Of a stretch of DNA of 64,000 nucleotides, positions 28,520 to 37,374 are shown in pieces. The DNA comes from Sandaracinaceae bacterium (GTDB lineage: Bacteria > Myxococcota_A > Polyangia > Polyangiales > Sandaracinaceae). How positions within the stretch are numbered: the stretch's first letter is position 1; every line of letters begins with the position of its first letter. The notes beneath the pieces are model-generated. The model had not been told where the DNA came from. It searched no databases and was given only the letters and a program-made list of their open reading frames with translations. Both the position numbers and the translations under genes were made by a program. The stretch spans positions 124,001 through 188,000 of the forward strand of contig JAHBWG010000005.1 of assembly GCA_019637095.1 (NCBI GenBank), in the 5' to 3' direction.

Positions 28520-29609
28520 GAGCTTCACCCGTCCGATCCTCGTCGCCCTGCCCCTCGATCACGAGACCGGTGACATCCTCGCCACTGCGCGCGAGCTGTC
28601 CCGCCGTCTCGCCGCGCCGCTGCTGCCGGTGCACGCGCTCGGGTGGCGCCCGATCGAGACGGACGCCGGGCGCATCGAGCGCACGGGCGCGGTGCGCGAC
28701 CAGCTCGAGGCCCACCTCGCGCCGCTGCTGGACGAGGGCGTCCTCGTCCTCGAGCCGGTGATCGAGCGCGGCCCGCCCGACGAGCTCGTCCTCGACGTGG
28801 CGGGCTCGCACAACGCGCAGCTCATCGTGACCGGGGGCGGCGGGCCGCCGACCGTGCGTCGCTGGGTCATCGGATCGGTCGCCGAGCGGATCGTGCGCGG
28901 CGCCCACGTCCCGGTGTGGCTCGCGCGCGGCGTGGTGCCGTCGGGCGCCGTCGTCCTCTGCCCGGTCGACATGAGCCCTCAATCCCGCGTCGGCCTCGTC
29001 GCCGCGCTGCGCATGGCGCGACACTTCGACGCGAAGCTGGTGGTGCTGTGCGTCCTTCCCGAGTCCGACGGGTTCTTCGTGGACGAGGACGTCCTCTTGA
29101 GCCGGCTCGAGCACGACGAGGCCAAGGCGCGCGCGGAGCTCGAGCGGTTCGTCGCCGCCAGCGATCCGAGCGGCGTCGACGTCGAGCTGCGCGTGACGAT
29201 CGGCAAGCCCGCGGATCGCATCGTCGAGGCGTCCGACGAAGCGCGCCTGATCGTGGTCGCGAGCCGCGGGTTCGATCTGCTCAAGCCGGGGGCCATCGGC
29301 TCGGTGATCGAGCGCGTGCTGCGCAACAGCCGGTGCAGCGCGCTCACGTTGCGCGACCTCGACGAGGGACGCGAACGGCGCGAGCGCTCGCTGGCCCGGC
29401 TCGCCGAGCTCACCGGCAAGGCGCGGGAGCACCTCGACGCCGGGGCGGCCGAGCGGGCGCTGCCGCTCTTGCAGATGGCCGCGTCGCGCGCCCCGGCGAA
29501 CGCCGCGATCCAGGAGCTGCTCGCCGAGGCGCTCGAGGCCGTCGGGCGCACCGAGGAAGCGGACGGCCGCCGCAAGCTCGCGGCGATGATCCGCGAGAAC
29601 TTCGCCTGA
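28518..29609 (+). CDS. Tandem universal stress protein with C-terminal helical extension
   Basis: A 363-residue protein with two Usp domains (about 5-140 and 145-290), then about 70 residues of helical, TPR-like sequence (LTGKAREHLDAGAAERALPLLQMAASRAPANAAIQELLAEAL). The first domain ends RRWVIGSVAERIVRGAHVPVWL; the second ends GSVIERVLRNSRCSALTL. The nucleotide motif G-2x-G-9x-G(S/T) is only partly kept, so ATP binding is uncertain. The TPR-like tail is an unusual addition that suggests a protein partner. The gene converges on the hemerythrin gene and lies opposite the O2-sensing operon. Confidence 0.85.
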   Translation: MSFTRPILVALPLDHETGDILATARELSRRLAAPLLPVHALGWRPIETDAGRIERTGAVRDQLEAHLAPLLDEGVLVLEPVIERGPPDELVLDVAGSHNAQLIVTGGGGPPTVRRWVIGSVAERIVRGAHVPVWLARGVVPSGAVVLCPVDMSPQSRVGLVAALRMARHFDAKLVVLCVLPESDGFFVDEDVLLSRLEHDEAKARAELERFVAASDPSGVDVELRVTIGKPADRIVEASDEARLIVVASRGFDLLKPGAIGSVIERVLRNSRCSALTLRDLDEGRERRERSLARLAELTGKAREHLDAGAAERALPLLQMAASRAPANAAIQELLAEALEAVGRTEEADGRRKLAAMIRENFA

Positions 29610-29631
29610 GCCGAGCTTCTGTCGGCCCGCA

Positions 29632-30081
29632 TCACCCGCTGAAGTCGACCTGGATCACTCCGTCGTCGTAGAGGCGCGGGTCGAGCGCCACTTGCTCCTC
29701 CTGCGCCATGTCCTCCTCGACGCGCGCGATCATCACGAGCGCCTCCGCGGCGAGCGTGCTCGCGTCGCCGCCCGTCGCCGCGAGCCGCTCCCGGGAGGCG
29801 GCGATCCAGGCGCGCTGCGCGGCGTGCTCCTCGGCGAGGCGCCGGCTCCGCTCGGGCCCCCACGCGTCGATCGAGGCGAGCGTCGGCGCGAGGAGCTGGT
29901 CTTCGAGCGCGAGGTGCGCGCCGAGGTGATCGAGGAAGCTCGGCAGCAGCTCGCGCAGCGCCGCGGGATCGCCGGTCACCCCGGCGGTGCCGATGGCGCG
30001 CCGCAGCAGCTCGATCCGGACGCGGAGGGCGGCGTGGTCCGCCAGGACGACCTCGCGGACCTCGCGGGGCGAGAGCTCCAC
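29632..30081 (-). CDS. Hemerythrin HHE-domain protein
   Basis: A 149-residue four-helix protein. Iron-ligand candidates of a hemerythrin-like site are His16, His52 or His56, Glu60 and His86, in ADHAAL, DHLGAHLALED and EEHAAQR. The last helix has VEEDMAQEE, where the usual His is replaced by acidic residues, so the diiron site may be altered. Such proteins bind O2, NO or iron and protect against oxidative or nitrosative stress. The GTG start lies one base after the USP stop, the tail of the six-gene operon. Role in O2 handling is inferred from family and neighbours (globin-coupled kinase). Confidence 0.8.
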   Translation of the reverse strand: MELSPREVREVVLADHAALRVRIELLRRAIGTAGVTGDPAALRELLPSFLDHLGAHLALEDQLLAPTLASIDAWGPERSRRLAEEHAAQRAWIAASRERLAATGGDASTLAAEALVMIARVEEDMAQEEQVALDPRLYDDGVIQVDFSG

Positions 30082-30082
30082 G

Positions 30083-30670
30083 TCAGAGCAGCCCGCTGAT
30101 GTTCGACGGGCGCCGCCCGAAGACGACGCGCTCGTTGCGTGACCAACCGCGCTCGCTCTTGAGCGTCTCGCCTTCGCGCGGCGGCTCCAGCCAGTCGGTC
30201 TTGGAGAGCCCCTCGAGCTGCTTCGGGCGCGCGATCATCACGGGGACCTTCGCGTCGCGCACGAGCTTCGCGGCGACGGACCCGAGCCCGAGCCGCTCCG
30301 CCATCCCGCGGTGCCGGTGGCCGACGAGGATCAGGTCGGCGTCCATGTCGATCGCCACCTGATGGATCGCGTCGGCCGGATCGCCGAGCCGCGCGTGCGC
30401 GACGGTGCTCTGCTCCCACTCCTCCATCCCGAACAGCTGCTCGGCGGCGAAGCGCATGCGCTGGTGGAGCTCGTCGAGCGCGCGTCCGATCGCGACGTCG
30501 AGCGCGTCGAGCGCGTTCTTGCCGGGCGGCGAGACGAGGACGTGGACGGGGTGGATCTCGCAGCCGGGGAGCCGGCGCGCGAGGCGCAGGGCGGTCACGA
30601 GCGCGTCGTCGCCGGTCGGCTCGAAGTCGACGCCGACGACGAAGCGGGTGGTCAAGGGGGCGTGGGACAT
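30083..30670 (-). CDS. Universal stress protein (single domain)
   Basis: A 195-residue protein with one Usp domain (about 5-150) and a basic tail. It begins RFVVGVDFEPTGDDAL and has the nucleotide-loop segment ADLILVGHRHRGMAERLGLGSVAAKLVRDAKVPVMIA, in which G-2x-G-9x-G is degenerate but recognisable. The ATG at 30668-30670 has a clean AAGGAG eight bases upstream, which decides the start. It lies 53 bases after the sigma-54 activator and one base before the hemerythrin gene, so all three should be co-transcribed. Confidence 0.88.
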   Translation of the reverse strand: MSHAPLTTRFVVGVDFEPTGDDALVTALRLARRLPGCEIHPVHVLVSPPGKNALDALDVAIGRALDELHQRMRFAAEQLFGMEEWEQSTVAHARLGDPADAIHQVAIDMDADLILVGHRHRGMAERLGLGSVAAKLVRDAKVPVMIARPKQLEGLSKTDWLEPPREGETLKSERGWSRNERVVFGRRPSNISGLL

Positions 30671-30723
30671 GGTTCGTTCTCCTTCGTTCTCGAGGCCCGC
30701 GTGGGTCGGAGCGCGCGATCGGC

Positions 30724-32139
<1,416 letters not shown>

Positions 32140-32140
32140 G

Positions 32141-32965
32141 TCATGCGACTCGGTCGAGCAGCGCCGCCCGCAGCTTCTGGCGGGCCCGCAGCTCGAGCTG
32201 ACGCACGCGCTCGCGGGAGAGGCCGAGCTCCGCGCCGATGTCCGCGAGGGTCTCGCGGTCGTCGTCGAGCAGGCGGCGCTCGATGATCAGCCGCTCGCGG
32301 CGCTCGAGGCGCTCGAGGGCGTCGTGCACGGAGCGCTCGTTGTGCGCGCGCAGCTCGGCGGCGGCCGCGGTCTCCTCGGGCGAGGCGCGGTCGCACGCGA
32401 GCTCGATCACGAGCCCCTCCGGGGTCGGCGCGAGCGAGACGTCCCGACCGCTCAAGGCCGCGTCGACCGTCGCGACGTCCTCGACGCTCACGTCGAGGGC
32501 GCGCGCGATCTCTTCGCGCGTCGCGGCGCGGCCGAGCTCGGCCGCGAGGCGGCGCTGCGTCTCGCGCAGGTTGCTCAACAGGCGCCGCGCCGCGCGGGTG
32601 GAGGGCGCGCCGACGATGCGCCGGTTCGCGATCGTGTAGCGACGGATCAACGCGCGCACCCACCACGCGGCGTAGGTCGAGAAGCGCGTGCCCCGCGCGC
32701 GGTCGAAGCGGCGGGCGGCCTCCACGAGGCCGAGGTTGCCCTCGGCCACCAGATCGTCGACCGGCAGCCCATGGCGCCGATACTTCTGCGCGATCGAGAG
32801 CACCAACCGGACGTGCGAGACGAGCAGCGCGTCGAGGGCGCGCGGGTCGCCGTTCTCCTGGATCCGCCGCAGCAGCTCCCGCTCGGTGTCGAGGTCGAGC
32901 ATCGGCGCGGCGCTGGCCGCCTGGCGCAGCTGTTGGAGCGAATCGCGGGTTCCCTCGGGGCTCAT
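32141..32965 (-). CDS. RNA polymerase sigma factor, sigma-70 family group 3 (RpoH-like), copy 2
   Basis: A 274-residue sigma factor related to the one at 27145-27951. Region 2 (ELLRRIQENGDPRALDALLVSHVRLVL through VDDLVAEGNLGLVEAARRFD and FSTYAAWWVRALIRRY), region 3 and region 4 (ADIGAELGLSRERVRQLELRARQKL) are all present. The start is ATG 32963-32965 because GGGAGG lies five bases before it; a GTG two codons upstream overlaps that ribosome site. A sigma-54-type promoter element (32990-33004) precedes it. One base separates it from the sigma-54 activator gene. Expected to direct a stress regulon. Confidence 0.9.
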   Translation of the reverse strand: MSPEGTRDSLQQLRQAASAAPMLDLDTERELLRRIQENGDPRALDALLVSHVRLVLSIAQKYRRHGLPVDDLVAEGNLGLVEAARRFDRARGTRFSTYAAWWVRALIRRYTIANRRIVGAPSTRAARRLLSNLRETQRRLAAELGRAATREEIARALDVSVEDVATVDAALSGRDVSLAPTPEGLVIELACDRASPEETAAAAELRAHNERSVHDALERLERRERLIIERRLLDDDRETLADIGAELGLSRERVRQLELRARQKLRAALLDRVA

Positions 32966-32989
32966 CGTCACCTCCCGCGGCCCCTCTCC

Positions 32990-33004
32990 GCGAGGCCCGT
33001 GCCA
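32990..33004 (-). promoter_or_regulatory. Candidate sigma-54 promoter before the second sigma factor gene
   Basis: On the minus strand the sequence TGGCACGGGCCTCGC matches the -24/-12 consensus (TGGCACG-N4-TTGC) at all seven -24 bases and at the invariant GC, with GG and GC exactly 10 bases apart. One mismatch is TCGC for TTGC. Transcription would begin near 32978, just ahead of the ribosome site. The -24 box is also part of a 13-base palindrome CCCGTG-C-CACGGG (32996-33008), so a protein operator is an alternative reading. Confidence 0.45.
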
Positions 33005-33053
33005 CGGGCGATCCCCGCGCGTCGGGCGAGGCCGCGTGGCAATTCGTGCGTGG

Positions 33054-34532
33054 CTAGGAGGGGTCGCGCACGGATTGCGCGGCCGCCCGCGCGGGGAGGG
33101 TGATCTCGGCGCGCGTCCCGGGTCCGTCGGCGCGCGAGCCGATCGAGAACGTGCCGCGGTGGACCTCCGCGATGCGCTGTACGATGGGCAGCCCGAGGCC
33201 GGTGCCGCCCTCCTTGGTCGTCTCGAAGGGCTCGAGGACGCGGGCGTGCGGCAGGCCCGGCCCGTCGTCGATCACCGCGATCGAGACGCGCCCGTCGCCC
33301 GCGCTCAGCTCGAGGCGCACCTCGCGGCCGTGGCCGCGGGTCGCCTCGATCGCGTTGACGAGGAGGTTGACGATCGCCTGCTTGATGCGCGCCTCGTCGG
33401 CGTCGACCTCCGGCAGCTCGCCCTCGACGCGCAGCTCGCAGGCGAGCCCCGCCGCGCGGGCCGCCGGCTCGTGCAGCTCGTGCACCTGCCGCGCGATGCG
33501 CGCGACGTCGACGCCATCCATCGCGAGGTGCTTGGGGCGCGCGAGGCCGAGGAAGTCGTCGAGCAGCGAGCTGAGGCGCCGCACCTCCTCCGTCACGATC
33601 TCCGCGCGGCGCAGGAGCGCGTCGTCGCCCGCCTTGCGCGCGCCGCGCCGCAGCAGCTCGAGCTGGAGCGTCGCCGCGTTGAGCGGGTTACGGATCTCGT
33701 GGGCGAGCGCCGAGGTGAGCCGGCCCATGGCGGCCATCGCCTCCGCGTTCGCCGCGCGCGCCTCGAGCTCGATGCGCTCGGTCACGTCGACGCCCGCGAG
33801 CAGGACCATCGGCCCGCCCGCGGCGTCGGGGACCAGCGGGCGGACGTGCCAAGAGACGATGCGCTCGGCGCCTGCGCGCGTGCGGATCGGCACCCGCGCC
33901 TCTTCTTCGCCCCCCGCGTGCGCCCGCGTCGCCATGGCGTGCAGGCGCCCCCGCGCGCTCTCGTCCACGAGCAGCTCGCACACGTTCTGGCCCCGCGCTT
34001 CGGCGGCCCGCCAGCCGGTGACGCTCGCCGCGCGCCCGTTCCACAGCTGGATCCGGTGGCGCTCGTCGACGCCGATGATCAGGGACTCGACGGTGTCGAT
34101 CACCGCGCGGTAGAGCGCCTCGGAGCGCGCCAGCTCGCGGGAGAGGAGGGTCCGCTCGCGCCGCAAGGTGACTTGCGATAGCGCGCGCTCTGCGAGCTTG
34201 AGCAGGTCGGTGGGGTCGAACGGCTTCTTCAGGTAGGCGTGGACGCCGTGGCGCACCGCCTCCATCGCGCTGTGGACGGTGGCGGCGCCGGTCATCACGA
34301 TGATCTCACCGTCGGGAGACGCCTCGCGCAGCCGGGGCAAGAGCGCGAGGCCGCTGCGCGTCGGCAGGCGGACGTCGACGAGGGCGAGGTCGTGCGGATC
34401 GGCGCGCAGCGCCGGCTCGGCCTCCTCCGCGCTCGCGAACACGCTCACCCGCGCGCCGTAGTCTTCGAACAGCTCGCGCACGTCCTCGGTGAGGTCGGCG
34501 TTGTCGTCGATCACCACGACGTGCGGCGTCAC
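33054..34532 (-). CDS. Hybrid receiver-PAS-histidine kinase
   Basis: A 492-residue soluble protein. Residues about 1-120 are a receiver domain (VVIDDNAD, LALVDVRLPTRSG, Lys in YLKKPFDP). A PAS domain follows (about 135-250, SLIIGVDERHRIQLWNGRAASVTGW). The HisKA segment holds the phospho-acceptor His in LAHEIRNPLNAA, and the HATPase domain has N box NLLVNAIEATRG, G1 DDGPGLP and G2 GGTGLGLPIV. The receiver sits at the N-terminus rather than the more usual C-terminus, so it can be controlled by another kinase. Its GTG start overlaps the globin-kinase stop (GTGA), making that kinase the likely partner. Confidence 0.9.
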   Translation of the reverse strand: MTPHVVVIDDNADLTEDVRELFEDYGARVSVFASAEEAEPALRADPHDLALVDVRLPTRSGLALLPRLREASPDGEIIVMTGAATVHSAMEAVRHGVHAYLKKPFDPTDLLKLAERALSQVTLRRERTLLSRELARSEALYRAVIDTVESLIIGVDERHRIQLWNGRAASVTGWRAAEARGQNVCELLVDESARGRLHAMATRAHAGGEEEARVPIRTRAGAERIVSWHVRPLVPDAAGGPMVLLAGVDVTERIELEARAANAEAMAAMGRLTSALAHEIRNPLNAATLQLELLRRGARKAGDDALLRRAEIVTEEVRRLSSLLDDFLGLARPKHLAMDGVDVARIARQVHELHEPAARAAGLACELRVEGELPEVDADEARIKQAIVNLLVNAIEATRGHGREVRLELSAGDGRVSIAVIDDGPGLPHARVLEPFETTKEGGTGLGLPIVQRIAEVHRGTFSIGSRADGPGTRAEITLPARAAAQSVRDPS

Positions 34533-35680
34533 GACGGCACGACCTCCGGGATGGAGAGGCGCACGTGGGCGCCGCCGCCGTCGCGCTCGCGCGCCTCGAT
34601 CGTGCCGCCGTGCTTCTGGACGATGCGCGCGGTGAGCGCGAGGCCCAGGCCGATGCCCCCGGGCTTGGTGGTGAAGAGCGGCTCGAACACACGCTCGCGC
34701 AGGCCCTCCGGGAAGCCGGGGCCGTCGTCGAGCACGTCGACGCAGAGCGCCCGGTCCTCGATCCGCGCGCGCAGCTCGACCCGGCCGCTGCCTCGGGGCT
34801 CGAGCGCCTGCACCGCGTTCAGGAGGAGGTTCGCCAGCACCTGGCGCATCTGCAGCCCGTCGACGTCCACGGAGCGCGCCTTGGCGTCGACGTCGACCGC
34901 GATCTCGATGCCGCCGGTCGCGATCAGCGACTCGCGCACGTCGTCGATCAGCGCCCGGAGGTCGACCGGCTCGCGCGCTGGGGGACGATCGCCCGCGAGC
35001 GCGAGCAGGTCCCCGATGATCCGCTCGCCGAGCTCGACCTGCCGCGCGATCTTGTCGAGGTGGCGCGCGCCTCCCTCGTCCGCGTGCTTGCGAAGGAGGT
35101 GGGCGCTCGTCGCGATCACCGCGAGCGGGTTTCGCAGCTCGTGGCCGATCGAGGCGGCGAGCTGCCCGAGCGTCGCGAGGCGCTCTTGCGCGCGCTGCTG
35201 CTCGACGTACCGGTCGCGGTAGGTCTCGAGCATGATCGCGAGCTCGACGTCGCAGATCTTGTCGATCGCGGCGTGCCCGCGGGCGCGGTCCTCGGCGCTG
35301 GCGCTCGAGTCGCCGAGGGCGGCGTGCAGGCCGCGCCGGACCACGTTCATCGCGCCGAACATGAAGCGCTGCTCGAGCCGGATCCGCACGTGCGTCCGGC
35401 CGATCCGTTCGCGGCGCTCCAGGTACTCCGCGTCGTAGCGGCCCGCGAAGATCCCGTCGAGCCAGCCGCGCAGGTGCACCTTCTGGCGCTCGACCTGCGC
35501 CGGTCCGTCGCGGAAGGCGGCGGCGGCGCGCGGCGTCCGAACGATCACCGCGTAGAAGTCGTCGACGAGCCCGTCGAAGCGCGGCTCGAGGATCGGGCCG
35601 AGCCGCTGCAGCACGTCGCGGTCCGCCTCGTCGAAGCCGACGTAGTCGAACAGATCCTGGAGGAGGTCGCGCGAGGTCAC
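34529..35680 (-). CDS. Globin-coupled (protoglobin) sensor histidine kinase
   Basis: A 383-residue soluble kinase. Residues about 5-165 form a protoglobin-like heme domain: RDLLQDLFDYVGFDEADRDVL, then RQKVHLRGWLDGIFAGRYDAEYLERRERIGRTHVRIRLEQRFMF, with candidate proximal His in QKVHLRG. Globin-coupled sensors bind O2, CO or NO. Then come a coiled linker, the HisKA motif (GHELRNPLAV), N box NLLLNAVQALEP, G1 DDGPGFPEG and G2 GGIGLGLALTA. The GTG at 35678-35680 is the likely start; upstream in-frame sequence is antisense-like. First sensory gene of the operon. Heme binding is predicted by homology only. Confidence 0.85.
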   Translation of the reverse strand: MTSRDLLQDLFDYVGFDEADRDVLQRLGPILEPRFDGLVDDFYAVIVRTPRAAAAFRDGPAQVERQKVHLRGWLDGIFAGRYDAEYLERRERIGRTHVRIRLEQRFMFGAMNVVRRGLHAALGDSSASAEDRARGHAAIDKICDVELAIMLETYRDRYVEQQRAQERLATLGQLAASIGHELRNPLAVIATSAHLLRKHADEGGARHLDKIARQVELGERIIGDLLALAGDRPPAREPVDLRALIDDVRESLIATGGIEIAVDVDAKARSVDVDGLQMRQVLANLLLNAVQALEPRGSGRVELRARIEDRALCVDVLDDGPGFPEGLRERVFEPLFTTKPGGIGLGLALTARIVQKHGGTIEARERDGGGAHVRLSIPEVVPS

Positions 35681-35724
35681 GGGCTCGAGTCTCGTCTGGC
35701 GGCCGGGTCGCGTCGAGGCCGCGC

Positions 35725-35955
35725 TCAGCGCTCGCGCCGGCTCCAGCCCGGCGGGAACTCCCAGAGGAGCCAGCGGACGAGCGCGCCGAGGCGCTTGCGG
35801 TCCGGGTCGGTCTCCGCGGGGTGCTCGGCGAGCCTTCGGCGCGCGACCATCGGGAGCGCGCGCCACTCCTCGTCGCTCACGGGCACGCCGGCCCGGGCGA
35901 GGCGCTCACGGGCCTCCTGGTCTTCGTCGGTCATCTGCTTCGCGGGCTCCCCCAT
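35725..35955 (-). CDS. Small acidic-basic hypothetical protein
   Basis: A 76-residue protein. The ATG 35953-35955 is fixed by a strong GGAGG five bases before it. The sequence has the pattern EARERLARAGVPVSDEEWRALPMVARRRLAEHPAE and a conserved-looking WLLWEFPPGW near the end. The spacing of these residues weakly resembles small nitrate-reductase-associated proteins, but I would not name it so. It lies 44 bases upstream of the globin-coupled kinase on the same strand, so it probably leads that operon. No membrane segment or cysteine. Confidence 0.55.
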   Translation of the reverse strand: MGEPAKQMTDEDQEARERLARAGVPVSDEEWRALPMVARRRLAEHPAETDPDRKRLGALVRWLLWEFPPGWSRRER

Positions 35956-36014
35956 GGCGTCCTCCGGGTGGGGCGTGGGCTCGTCTCCTTTCGGTGCAAA
36001 CGGCGGGCCCGCGC

Positions 36015-36045
36015 CTCGTGGTAGCCGAACGTCACGAGCGCTACC
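36015..36045. promoter_or_regulatory. Interleaved inverted repeats upstream of the sensory operon
   Basis: CTCGTG (36015-36020) pairs with CACGAG (36033-36038), and GGTAGC (36020-36025) pairs with GCTACC (36040-36045). The two dyads overlap and lie 60-90 bases before the ATG of the 76-residue gene in a 164-base gap (35956-36119). They could be an operator for the sensory operon. Not a CIRCE or classic heat-shock site by sequence. Confidence 0.35.
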
Positions 36046-36090
36046 TACCCACGCGCCAGCGCTGCGCACGCCTTCGAAGCGTTTGCGCGC

Positions 36091-36119
36091 CCAGGACACC
36101 GCGGCACGCAGTGTCCTGG
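36091..36119 (-). terminator. Stem-loop after the cbpA-cbpM operon
   Basis: CCAGGACAC (36091-36099) and GTGTCCTGG (36111-36119) form a perfect 9-bp stem around an 11-base loop. The stem begins at the base after the cbpM stop codon on the minus strand. No T-run follows, so it may be a factor-dependent terminator or mRNA 3' stabiliser. Confidence 0.5.
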
Positions 36120-36395
36120 CTAGCGGCGCTCGCGGTAGCGCTCGAGGAGCTCGCGGACCTGCCGGCGCTCGTGCTCGAGGCGGTCGAGCAGGTGCAGCGC
36201 GACCTCGAGCCCCGCGAGGTTCACGCCGAGCGCGTCGTGCATCGTCCAGCACACGCGCACGCGCTCGATCGCGAGCGCGTCGTAGCGTTCGCCGGGCCCC
36301 GGGACCACGATCTCGTGGCGCTCGAGCTCGACCAGGAACGCCTCGTCGAGCTCGAGGAGCTCCGCGAGCTGGACGCGGGTGAAGCGGTGCGTCAT
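36120..36395 (-). CDS. cbpM: Chaperone modulator CbpM-like (MerR-type) protein
   Basis: A 91-residue protein with a MerR-like winged-helix start (RFTRVQLAELLELDEAFLVELERHEIVVPGPGERYDALAIERVRV) and a C-terminal helix (NLAGLEVALHLLDRLEHERRQVRELLERY). CbpM binds and inhibits the J-domain protein CbpA; HspR-like repressors share the fold. The ATG overlaps the dnaJ/cbpA stop by ATGA, which fits a co-produced partner. It lacks the longer DNA-binding extension of full MerR repressors, so a modulator role is favoured over a repressor role. Confidence 0.8.
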   Translation of the reverse strand: MTHRFTRVQLAELLELDEAFLVELERHEIVVPGPGERYDALAIERVRVCWTMHDALGVNLAGLEVALHLLDRLEHERRQVRELLERYRERR

Positions 36396-37297
36396 CGGAC
36401 CCCCTTTCCTTCGTAGAGCGGCGCGATCGCCTCGGCGGCGCGGGCGCGCGCGGCCTCGTCGCCGCCCTTGGGCAAGACCACCTCGAGGGTGACGTAGAGA
36501 TCGCCCGCGGCCTCGCCTCGCGGCTCGATGCCCTTGCCGCGCAGCCGCATCTTCTGGCCGTTCTGCGCGCCCGGCGGGACCTTGAGCTTCACCTTGCCTG
36601 CGCCGAGCGTCGGGACCTCGATCGTCGCGCCGACGAGCGCCTCGGGGACGCTGATCGGCACGGTGACCGCGAGGTCCTTGCGGTCGCGCGTGAAGCGCGG
36701 GTGCTCGCCGACCAGAATCCGAACGTACAGATCGCCGGCGGGCCCCCCATCGCGGCCGGGCGTGCCCTGCCCGGCGAGGCGCAGCCGCTGCCCGCTCTCG
36801 ACGCCCGCCGGGATCGTGAGCTCGAGCTGCCGGCCGTCGAGGACGACCGAGGCGCGCGCGCCGCGCGCCGCGTCCTCGAAGCTCACCTCGAGGACCGCCT
36901 CGACGTCGCGCCCGCGCCGAGGCCCCCGCCCGCGCTGGCCGAACAGCTCGCCGAGGAGCTCCTCGAGGTCGGGGATCGAGCCGTCGCCGCCGCCGTACCC
37001 ACCGAAGCCTGCGCTCGCCTCGGCGCGCCGCTTCCACTGGCGGTACTCCTCGGCGCGCTCCGGGTCGTAGCCGATCTTCTCCGCGTCCGGCCCGAGCTCG
37101 TCGTAGAGCGCCCGCTTCTGCGGATCGATCAGCACCTCGTAGGCGCCGCTCAGCTTCTTGAAGCGCTCCTCCGCCGACGGGTCGCCGGGGTTGACGTCCG
37201 GGTGGTGCTTACGCGCCATCTTGCGATAGGCGCGCTTGATGTCGTCCTCGGTCGCGTCGGGGCTCACGCCGAGGACGGCGTAGAGGTCCTCGCTCAT
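36392..37297 (-). CDS. cbpA: DnaJ-class molecular chaperone (CbpA-like)
   Basis: A 301-residue J-domain co-chaperone for DnaK. The J domain (1-70) has the HPD motif at 32-34 in KHHPDVNPG. A Gly/Phe-rich segment follows (GFGGYGGGDG), then two C-terminal beta-sandwich domains with EVSFEDAARG and LTIPAGVESGQRLRL. The Cys-rich zinc finger of class I DnaJ is absent, so it is a class II/CbpA type. The ATG 37295-37297 is used; a longer frame starts 12 codons upstream. The next gene, cbpM, is coupled to it. CbpA is typically a stress or stationary-phase chaperone. Confidence 0.93.
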   Translation of the reverse strand: MSEDLYAVLGVSPDATEDDIKRAYRKMARKHHPDVNPGDPSAEERFKKLSGAYEVLIDPQKRALYDELGPDAEKIGYDPERAEEYRQWKRRAEASAGFGGYGGGDGSIPDLEELLGELFGQRGRGPRRGRDVEAVLEVSFEDAARGARASVVLDGRQLELTIPAGVESGQRLRLAGQGTPGRDGGPAGDLYVRILVGEHPRFTRDRKDLAVTVPISVPEALVGATIEVPTLGAGKVKLKVPPGAQNGQKMRLRGKGIEPRGEAAGDLYVTLEVVLPKGGDEAARARAAEAIAPLYEGKGVR

Positions 37298-37374
37298 GCG
37301 CGGAACCGTAACCACGGCCCCTTCGAACGCCACGGGGCTTGCCGGAGGCGCGATCGAGAGGATACCAACGTCGC

